A stretch of 7,401 nt of DNA from contig OMUX01000164.1 of the NCBI GenBank assembly GCA_900314345.1, forward strand, positions 1 to 7,401. Direction: 5' to 3'. Made by a program: the position numbers and the translations under genes. This stretch comes from an uncultured Erysipelotrichaceae bacterium. Its GTDB lineage: Bacteria; Bacillota_I; Bacilli_A; Erysipelotrichales; Erysipelotrichaceae. Positions 1 through 5,038 of the stretch are shown in pieces. The notes under the pieces were generated by a model. That model ran no database searches and was not told the DNA's origin. It worked only from the letters and a program-made list of their open reading frames with translations. Within the stretch, counting starts at the first letter, position 1; the number at the start of each line of letters is the position of its first letter.

Positions 1-63
1 ATAAAGGCTTATTCATGCGGTTTTTCATAAAAAATTACATTCATGAATGATATTCTTGTGGAT
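1..63. other. AT-rich intergenic stretch beyond the gap terminator
   Basis: This short AT-rich segment lies downstream of the gap terminator. I find no coding frame and no convincing promoter on either strand. Its one notable element is a perfect 12-bp palindrome, CATTCATGAATG, at 38-49. It may belong to the control region of a gene outside the window, but nothing here shows which one. Confidence 0.5.
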
Positions 64-98
64 AAAAAAAGAGCACCTGCGCGATGCAGATGCCCTCA
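64..98 (-). terminator. Rho-independent terminator of gap
   Basis: Read on the minus strand, a GC-rich hairpin follows the gap stop codon by about 17 nt. The core arms are GCATCTGC and GCAGGTGC around a 5-nt loop (ATCGC), with one G-U pair. The stem extends outward with weaker GAGG/TCTT pairing and runs directly into seven T residues (positions 70-64). Hairpin plus T-tract is the classic intrinsic terminator layout, and its place fits the end of the gap transcript. Confidence 0.9.
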
Positions 99-115
99 AA
101 CGTTCAGTAAGCTGA

Positions 116-1135
116 TTACTTCACATTTGCGAAGTACTTGATGGTACGAACCATCTGAGAAGTGTAGGAGTTCTCATTGTCGTACCAGGAAACAACCTGT
201 ACTTCGTATGTATTGTCATCGATCTTAGCGACCATGGTCTGTGTAGCATCGAAGATGGAGCCATGTGTCTCGTCGATGATGTCAGAGGAGACGATTTCTT
301 CTTCATTGTAAGCGAAGGAATCAGAAGCAGCAGCCTTCATGGCAGCGTTGATCTTTTCCTTTGTTACATCTGTTCCCTTGACAACTGCGAACAGCAGTGT
401 GGTGGAACCTGTAGCGGTCGGAACACGCTGAGCAGCACCGATCAGCTTGCCATCGAGTTCAGGGAGAACCAGGCCGATAGCCTTAGCAGCTCCGGAGGAT
501 GCCGGAACGATGTTCATGGCAGCAGCTCTGGAACGACGCAGGTTGCCCTTTCTCTGCGGACCATCGAGAATCATCTGGTCGCCTGTGTAAGCGTGAACTG
601 TGCACATGATGCCGGACTCGATCGGATACAGATCGTTCAGAGTCTTAGCCATCGGAGCAAGGCAGTTTGTTGTGCAGGAAGCAGCGGAGATGATCTGATC
701 TTCCGGTGTCAGTGTCTTCTCATTGACGGAGAAGACGATTGTCTTGAGATCCTTTCCTGCAGGAGCGGAAATGACAACCTTCTTTGCACCAGCCTTGATG
801 TGAGCCATGGACTTCTCCTTGGATGTGTAGAAGCCTGTGCACTCCAGAACTACATCAACGTTGAGCTCGCCCCAAGGGCAGTTAGCAGCATCCTTCTCCT
901 TGTAGATACGGATTTCCTTGCCGTCAACAGTGATTGTTCCCTTCTCATCGTCAGCGGAAATCTCATGATCCCACTTGCCGTGTGTTGTGTCATGCTTGAG
1001 CAGATAAGCCAGCATGGAAGGTGTGGTAAGATCGTTGATCGCAACAACCTCGTAGCCCTCAGCGATGAACATCTGTCTGAAAGCAAGACGACCAATACGA
1101 CCGAAACCGTTAATCGCAACTCTTACATCTGTCAT
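116..1135 (-). CDS. gap: Type I glyceraldehyde-3-phosphate dehydrogenase
   Basis: This cytosolic enzyme of central glycolysis oxidatively phosphorylates glyceraldehyde 3-phosphate to 1,3-bisphosphoglycerate with NAD+. The 339-residue length is typical of the family. The N-terminal Rossmann motif INGFGRIGR covers residues 8-16. N34-D35 end the second strand, and the Asp favours NAD+ over NADP+. The catalytic loop is SAASCTTNCLAP with active-site C154, and the partner His is H181 in CTVHAYTGDQ. The phosphate-site and C-terminal motifs RVPTATGS and SWYDNENSYTSQMV are present. The S-loop (DGPQRKGNLRRSRAAA) resembles the streptococcal form more than the Bacillus GapA form. The ATG at 1135 is preceded by AGGAGG about 12 nt upstream. 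The gene has its own consensus promoter and ends in a strong terminator, so it can be a monocistronic, highly expressed unit. No cggR, pgk or tpiA lies adjacent within the window. Confidence 0.98.
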   Translation of the reverse strand: MTDVRVAINGFGRIGRLAFRQMFIAEGYEVVAINDLTTPSMLAYLLKHDTTHGKWDHEISADDEKGTITVDGKEIRIYKEKDAANCPWGELNVDVVLECTGFYTSKEKSMAHIKAGAKKVVISAPAGKDLKTIVFSVNEKTLTPEDQIISAASCTTNCLAPMAKTLNDLYPIESGIMCTVHAYTGDQMILDGPQRKGNLRRSRAAAMNIVPASSGAAKAIGLVLPELDGKLIGAAQRVPTATGSTTLLFAVVKGTDVTKEKINAAMKAAASDSFAYNEEEIVSSDIIDETHGSIFDATQTMVAKIDDNTYEVQVVSWYDNENSYTSQMVRTIKYFANVK

Positions 1136-1145
1136 TGAATTTTAT

Positions 1146-1154
1146 GACCTCCTC
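1146..1154 (-). promoter_or_regulatory. Ribosome binding site of gap
   Basis: The minus strand reads GAGGAGGTC, a near-perfect match to the anti-Shine-Dalgarno sequence. It ends about 11 nt before the gap ATG, a slightly long spacing that is common for highly expressed Bacillota genes. It supports the start at 1135. Confidence 0.85.
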
Positions 1155-1168
1155 TATGTTGCATCCTC

Positions 1169-1197
1169 ATTATAAAGAAGCCCCTGTTTCCAGTCAA
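1169..1197 (-). promoter_or_regulatory. Sigma-A-type promoter of gap
   Basis: On the minus strand a -35 box TTGACT (1197-1192) is followed by a 17-bp spacer and a perfect -10 box TATAAT (1174-1169). The start of transcription would fall near 1162, giving a leader of only about 27 nt that carries the ribosome binding site. Eleven of twelve hexamer bases match consensus with ideal spacing, so a strong housekeeping promoter is expected. The leader is too short for a riboswitch. Confidence 0.88.
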
Positions 1198-1248
1198 TTG
1201 TGAAAACATGTCAGAATGCTGGAAAAGCGGCTTCATTGTGCATATTTT

Positions 1249-1271
1249 GTGAACGCCTGCAGTATGTTCAC
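1249..1271. repeat. Inverted repeat A, GTGAAC-N11-GTTCAC
   Basis: A perfect 6-bp dyad with an 11-bp spacer lies about 52 bp upstream of the gap -35 box. In DNA this is the size of a site for a dimeric regulator. In RNA read from the minus strand it would form a weak hairpin. No T-tract follows, so it is not an ordinary terminator. The regulator, if any, cannot be named from the sequence. Confidence 0.5.
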
Positions 1272-1285
1272 GAGTGCATGCAGGC
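1255..1285. repeat. Inverted repeat B, GCCTGCA-N17-TGCAGGC
   Basis: A perfect 7-bp GC-rich dyad with a 17-bp spacer. Its arms interleave with repeat A: one arm of A lies in the loop of B and the other directly abuts B. In RNA the two stems would therefore compete. It lies in the 3' untranslated region of the acetyltransferase transcript and upstream of the gap promoter. No T-run follows on the minus strand. Confidence 0.5.
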
Positions 1286-1287
1286 AT

Positions 1288-1300
1288 CTGACACTGTCAG
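1288..1300. repeat. Palindrome CTGACA-C-TGTCAG next to the GNAT stop codon
   Basis: A perfect 6-bp palindrome with a single central base starts three bases past the acetyltransferase stop codon. A 1-nt loop is poor for an RNA hairpin, so a protein-binding site in DNA is the likelier reading if it has a role. It is the third dyad within about 50 bp. Confidence 0.4.
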
Positions 1301-1303
1301 CTC

Positions 1304-2218
1304 CTATACCGTCTCATTCATGTTCAACGGTTTTCTTGACATGGCAAAGACATCCTGCACATTCTGTGCCTTTGTCCCGTACAGCCTGCTGAACAGCACC
1401 GGATCATTCAGCCTTGCGGAAAGGAACGGTTCCTCCTTCTTCACCGCCTGGGGGAAGATGAGGGACAGGTTCTCTGCCGGAGAGACATGAACCGTGATTG
1501 TCCTGCGTTCCTGCAGGGCGGCATTGATCAGCTTGTTCAATGACATGGAATCCAGGTAGACACATTCCTCAATGGATGCCTCCCTGCCCTTGAGCAGGAT
1601 GACGGCATAGCCCTGGATGTGGTTCCTTGCATCATAGTAGGCAACGATCTTTCCGCCCCGGCTTGCGATCTCCTTCTTGTAGCGGACGAAGTATTCCAGG
1701 TCGCGGATCATGAAACCGTTGAACCTTCTTATGAAGTAGGAATATACCTTGAGCATGTCCACAGGGGATGGTTCATAGGCACAGCCGAAGTTCGTGATGC
1801 GCTTGACGTCCTCCCTGTTCAGCGTATATCCAACGCGGTTCATGACCGGTTCAAAGCCCCACTTCCGCCAGGGTTCCGGATCATTGGTCCGGATGAATGT
1901 CAGAAGCTCATGATGAGAACAGATATCCACAGCGGTATCCATGAGTCTGTTCATATATCCTTTGCCACGGCATTCCGGCAGGGTAGCCGCATGGCTAAGA
2001 AAGGAAACGGCAAGGATGCGGCCGTTGAACATCATCTCATGGGGAATGCGGATGAGGCTAGCGGCAGCCTTGCCGTCCTCTGTATCCACAATGCCGTATT
2101 CCGGTTTGTATACTGCGCGGAAGAAGTACTCCGTATAATGCGGATCTTCCATGGTGAAGCTCTTTCTCCAGCACTCCCTGACACCGGAGGTCAGGGCAGG
2201 GTTTCCGTATTCAATCAT
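1304..2218 (-). CDS. Eis-like GNAT-family N-acetyltransferase
   Basis: A predicted cytosolic acetyl-CoA-dependent acetyltransferase of 304 residues. The first GNAT fold covers about residues 1-130, with acetyl-CoA loop PECRGKGYMNRLM (R84-G85-K86-G87). The usual final small residue of RxxGxG/A is Met, as in Eis-type enzymes where it is also replaced. The Eis-like WGF motif follows at 120-122. A second domain (about 150-240) contains the RDLEYFVRY and GYAVILL patterns of the second Eis GNAT repeat. The remaining tail is shorter than the SCP2-like domain of full Eis proteins (about 400 residues). The ATG overlaps the whiA stop (ATGA), with AAGGA about 6 nt upstream, indicating translational coupling. 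It sits where Bacilli carry crh. The substrate (amine, peptide or aminoglycoside) cannot be told from the sequence. Confidence 0.82.
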   Translation of the reverse strand: MIEYGNPALTSGVRECWRKSFTMEDPHYTEYFFRAVYKPEYGIVDTEDGKAAASLIRIPHEMMFNGRILAVSFLSHAATLPECRGKGYMNRLMDTAVDICSHHELLTFIRTNDPEPWRKWGFEPVMNRVGYTLNREDVKRITNFGCAYEPSPVDMLKVYSYFIRRFNGFMIRDLEYFVRYKKEIASRGGKIVAYYDARNHIQGYAVILLKGREASIEECVYLDSMSLNKLINAALQERRTITVHVSPAENLSLIFPQAVKKEEPFLSARLNDPVLFSRLYGTKAQNVQDVFAMSRKPLNMNETV

Positions 2219-3180
2219 GCGGTTCCTTCTTTCTTGTCATTGGCTGTATATTCTGAGGCAAGTTCATGAATGCGCACGAAGCGGTGCTTCATGCCGGACT
2301 TGGATACAGCGATGCCTGTCTTCTGTTCATATAATGCGGCAAGCTCATTGAGGGTTGCCTCAGGATGTTCCTGACGCAGTTCCACAACATCCTTTAATTT
2401 CGGATCGAGGTTCCGGATGGCATCATATTCCTCCAGGATCTTGATGTCATCCAGCTGGGAATTGCTTGCCTTCAGGGATTTCACCTCATTTGCAATATCC
2501 ACGTTGTTGAGTCTCTGCACATTGTTAGCAAGATCCCTTGAGATGCGTTCATTCTCAAAGGCCATCAGGTTTTCATCAGCACCGATGACCCGCAGGAAAT
2601 CACCGATCTTCTCTGCCTGTTTGACATAGACAACGATCTTTCCCCTTCTTTCGATGGAACGGGCGGGAATATAGAAACGGGACATGAGATCGATGAGGAA
2701 ATCTGCATGTTCCTGTGAGCTGGTCTTGATCTCCAGATGGTATGTGCTTGTCTGCGGGCTGTTGACGGAACCATCCGCCATGAAGGCTCCGGCAAGATAT
2801 GCCCTGGCACAGGAATCCTTCACCACCAGCTTCTGCAATGGTTTTTCCAGAAGTCCTCTTGCACTGTAGATGCACAGATCCTTAAGGATATCCATGATGG
2901 GGCCGTAGATCTTCAGGTAATAGACCAGGTTCTTGCGCAGGTTCATGCGTCTTCTGACACCCGGTTCAATCACGGCATTGGGAAACCGGTCCTTTACCAT
3001 ACGGTAGATGGCACGGGATACCGGAGCATTCTCCGTTGTCACGGAGATGGCCATGCCGTTTGAGGATATGGAAAGGGAAGAGGTCATCTTGATCAAAGCG
3101 GAAAGTTCGGCAAGTTCTTCATCCCCTTCCAGCTTCTTCAGGGATACCTCCTGCTTGACATCATAGGTAAAGGACATCAT
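2215..3180 (-). CDS. whiA: DNA-binding protein WhiA
   Basis: WhiA is a conserved Gram-positive protein with a degenerate LAGLIDADG homing-endonuclease fold joined to a helix-turn-helix. It controls sporulation and division genes in Streptomyces and affects division and chromosome segregation in Bacillus. This copy has 321 residues, near the usual 315. The N-terminal MMSFTYDVKQEV matches the family opening. The LAGLIDADG-like motif LAGAFMADG covers residues 129-137. The C-terminal helix-turn-helix lies at about 273-312, with the hallmark SKSGMKHR. The first ATG at 3180 overlaps the yvcK stop as ATGA, and a second ATG follows at once at 3177. The GGGAG Shine-Dalgarno element is 4 nt from the first and 7 nt from the second, so the second may be the true start. 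It is the last of the rapZ-yvcK-whiA trio and is coupled to the acetyltransferase downstream. Confidence 0.96.
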   Translation of the reverse strand: MMSFTYDVKQEVSLKKLEGDEELAELSALIKMTSSLSISSNGMAISVTTENAPVSRAIYRMVKDRFPNAVIEPGVRRRMNLRKNLVYYLKIYGPIMDILKDLCIYSARGLLEKPLQKLVVKDSCARAYLAGAFMADGSVNSPQTSTYHLEIKTSSQEHADFLIDLMSRFYIPARSIERRGKIVVYVKQAEKIGDFLRVIGADENLMAFENERISRDLANNVQRLNNVDIANEVKSLKASNSQLDDIKILEEYDAIRNLDPKLKDVVELRQEHPEATLNELAALYEQKTGIAVSKSGMKHRFVRIHELASEYTANDKKEGTA

Positions 3181-4124
3181 TCATCTCCCAGAAGCTGTGT
3201 CACAGCAATACGGATTTTGTCCGGATCATGGCGGATGAGGGAATCGTCAAACGTCAGAAGCCTGCTTGGAATGACCTCATAGGCATGATCATTTTCCCTT
3301 AATGACACAGGTGTACTGTTCTGTTTTGCATAGCGTTCAATGCTTGCCTGGGGGATTTCATCATCCGCATACAATACGGCATCCACAGGTGCACCATGTT
3401 CCGTCAATGCCCTTGCATGATCCTCCACACTGTAGCCGTCGGTTTCCCCTGGCTGGGTCATGGCATTGCAGAAATAGACCCTGCGTGCCTTGGTCTCATG
3501 CAGGGCATCCCTGATCTGCGGAATGATGACATTCGGCAGGATGCTTGTATACACAGAACCGATGCCGTAGATGATAAGGTCTGCTTCAAGGATGGCATCA
3601 ATGGCTTCCGGAGTGGCTGTGACATCGCAGTCATAGAACACCCTGCGGATATGGTTGGATACCTGAGGAATGTTGGCTTCTCCACGGACAATCACCCCGT
3701 CATCCATCTGGGCATACAGGGAAATGACCTGGGTTGTGGCAGGGATGATCCTGCCTTTGACATTCAGGACCTTGCCGATGGTCTGGACAGCCTCAAAGAA
3801 GGAGCCGCATTCCTGGGTCATTGCCGTCAGGATGAGGTTTCCAAGGTTATGGCCTGAGATATCCTGTCCGGTTCCGTCCGGATCTTCAAAGCGGTAGTTC
3901 ATGAGGTTGGTCATGAGGGTTTCGGATTCCGCCAGGGCCGTCATGACATTGCGGATATCCCCCATGGCAGGGATGTGGAACTGTCTGCGCAGACGGCCGG
4001 TGGAACCGCCGTCATCCGCTACCGTGACAATGGCTGTGATATCAGCCCCTGGAATGTTCTTGATGCCTCTGCAGATCGTCGACTGGCCATGTCCTCCGCC
4101 GATGATGACAATCTTCCTGCTCAT
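3177..4124 (-). CDS. yvcK: YvcK-type gluconeogenesis factor (CofD-like fold)
   Basis: YvcK proteins share the CofD (2-phospho-L-lactate transferase) fold, bind UDP-sugars such as UDP-GlcNAc, and are needed in Bacillus for growth on gluconeogenic carbon sources and for normal cell shape. Visible motifs, numbered from the ATG at 4124 (315 residues), are IGGGHGQSTICRGIK (8-22), VTVADDGGSTGRLR (33-46), GDIRNV (55-60), SGHNLGNL (90-97), YGIGSVYTSILPN (186-198) and CNAMTQPGETDGYS (219-232). Two departures from the common pattern are His for Thr in GGGTG and Ile for Pro in GPGSLYTS. An upstream in-frame GTG at 4136 would add four residues, but it overlaps its only Shine-Dalgarno element (AGGAG). The ATG has AGGAG 11 nt upstream and makes an ATGA overlap with the rapZ stop, so I prefer it. 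Confidence 0.94.
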   Translation of the reverse strand: MSRKIVIIGGGHGQSTICRGIKNIPGADITAIVTVADDGGSTGRLRRQFHIPAMGDIRNVMTALAESETLMTNLMNYRFEDPDGTGQDISGHNLGNLILTAMTQECGSFFEAVQTIGKVLNVKGRIIPATTQVISLYAQMDDGVIVRGEANIPQVSNHIRRVFYDCDVTATPEAIDAILEADLIIYGIGSVYTSILPNVIIPQIRDALHETKARRVYFCNAMTQPGETDGYSVEDHARALTEHGAPVDAVLYADDEIPQASIERYAKQNSTPVSLRENDHAYEVIPSRLLTFDDSLIRHDPDKIRIAVTQLLGDE

Positions 4125-4987
4125 GCGTGGATCCACTCCTTTTCATCCCGGTGCTGCTTGTAGGAATGGTACTTCTCCTTGTAATGATCAAACAGCCAGT
4201 TGGTGATCGCAACAGAGCGATGCTGACCACCCGTGCATCCGATGGCAATCGTGAAGTGGTTCTTGCCTTCCGTGACATACTGTTCCAGGGAATAGTCCAG
4301 GAAGGATGTCAGTCGCTTGAGGAACTCCTGTGTCTCAGGCTTGTTGATGACATAGTCATACACATTCTGATCATCACCGGAATAGATCCGCAGTTCCGGA
4401 ACCCAGTAAGGGTTGGGCAGGAAACGGACATCGATCATGAGATCCGCATCCATCGGCACGCCATACTTGTAGCCAAAGGAAATAAATGAAATGGAGAATG
4501 CCGGTGCTGCACCCTTGGCAAAGTACTGTTCCAGGATATGCTTGACTTCCTTCTCCGTTAAGAAGCTGGTATCGACATTGACAAAGGAGCTGTTGTTGAT
4601 GCGGGAAAGCATCTGTCTCTCCACGGAGATCGCTTCCTCCAGGGTGTTTGCCGTATTGGAGACAAGCAGAGGATGCGTGCGTCTTGTGCTCTTGTATCTT
4701 CGGATCAGAACAGAGTCCGAGGCATCCAGGAACAGCACTCTTAAGTCAATGCCCTGCCCCTTGACCCCGCGCAGGAATGCCGGGAAGTCATGGGCACTGG
4801 TGGACAGTGCAATATAGCTGTAGCGGGGATCCGTGCTTGTTTCGATCATGTCCACAAGCAGACTCAGAAGCTGCACGGGAAAGTTATCAATGATATGGTA
4901 GCCCATGTCTTCCAGAACCCTGGTGGCTGTGGACTTGCCTGCACCGCTCATTCCGCTGACCAGTACAACATGCTTGCTTTTCTCCAT
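4121..4987 (-). CDS. rapZ: RNase adapter RapZ / nucleotide-binding protein YvcJ
   Basis: A P-loop NTP-binding protein of the RapZ/YvcJ family. In enterobacteria RapZ guides RNase E to the small RNA GlmZ and so tunes glucosamine-6-phosphate synthesis. In Bacillus, YvcJ hydrolyses NTPs and influences competence, and its RNA role there is less settled. From the ATG at 4987 (288 residues) the Walker A is GMSGAGKST (12-20), followed by DNFPVQLL (34-41), RYKSTRRTHPL (97-107), DADLMIDVRFLPNP (180-193) and the C-terminal signature GCTGGQHRSV (250-259). An in-frame ATG at 5008 would add seven residues but has only a hairpin and T-run directly upstream. The ATG at 4987 has AAAGGAG 5 nt upstream and gives the family-typical N-terminus. 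The stop overlaps the yvcK ATG. Confidence 0.95.
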   Translation of the reverse strand: MEKSKHVVLVSGMSGAGKSTATRVLEDMGYHIIDNFPVQLLSLLVDMIETSTDPRYSYIALSTSAHDFPAFLRGVKGQGIDLRVLFLDASDSVLIRRYKSTRRTHPLLVSNTANTLEEAISVERQMLSRINNSSFVNVDTSFLTEKEVKHILEQYFAKGAAPAFSISFISFGYKYGVPMDADLMIDVRFLPNPYWVPELRIYSGDDQNVYDYVINKPETQEFLKRLTSFLDYSLEQYVTEGKNHFTIAIGCTGGQHRSVAITNWLFDHYKEKYHSYKQHRDEKEWIHA

Positions 4988-5009
4988 ACATGCTCCTTTC
5001 CTTTGCATG

Positions 5010-5028
5010 AAAAGCCGCCAGTGGCGGC
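5010..5028 (-). terminator. Short hairpin with T4 between the AAA+ gene and rapZ
   Basis: In the 51-nt gap between the AAA+ stop and the rapZ ATG, the minus strand carries a perfect GCCGCC/GGCGGC stem with a 3-nt loop (ACT), followed by four T residues. The stem is strong but short and the T-run minimal, so it may terminate only part of the transcripts or act as an attenuator or mRNA-end stabiliser. I see no separate rapZ promoter in this gap. If termination were complete, rapZ would need a promoter inside the upstream coding region. Confidence 0.5.
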
Positions 5029-5038
5029 ACTTGTTTCC

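Noticed and set aside
263..1138. A 291-codon open frame on the plus strand opposite gap
   Set aside because: It is wholly antisense to an unmistakable gap gene. Its translation is Cys-, Ser- and Leu-rich with no recognisable motif, and I found no matching promoter or ribosome binding site.
1136..1162. A riboswitch or T-box in the gap leader
   Set aside because: The predicted transcript leader is only about 27 nt, enough for a ribosome binding site and nothing more.
1255..1285. The 7-bp dyad B as an intrinsic terminator for the acetyltransferase
   Set aside because: The loop of 17 nt is large and the following minus-strand sequence is GTTCACAAAATATG, with no T-run.
1249..1285. Repeats A and B as an H-type RNA pseudoknot
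   Set aside because: The arm order is right for a pseudoknot, but no linker remains between the two 3' arms to cross a 7-bp stem. Competing hairpins or DNA operator sites fit better.
1200..1490. A 96-codon plus-strand frame covering the GNAT-gap intergenic region
   Set aside because: More than half lies antisense to the acetyltransferase and the rest covers the dyad-rich control region. No ribosome binding site or motif supports it.
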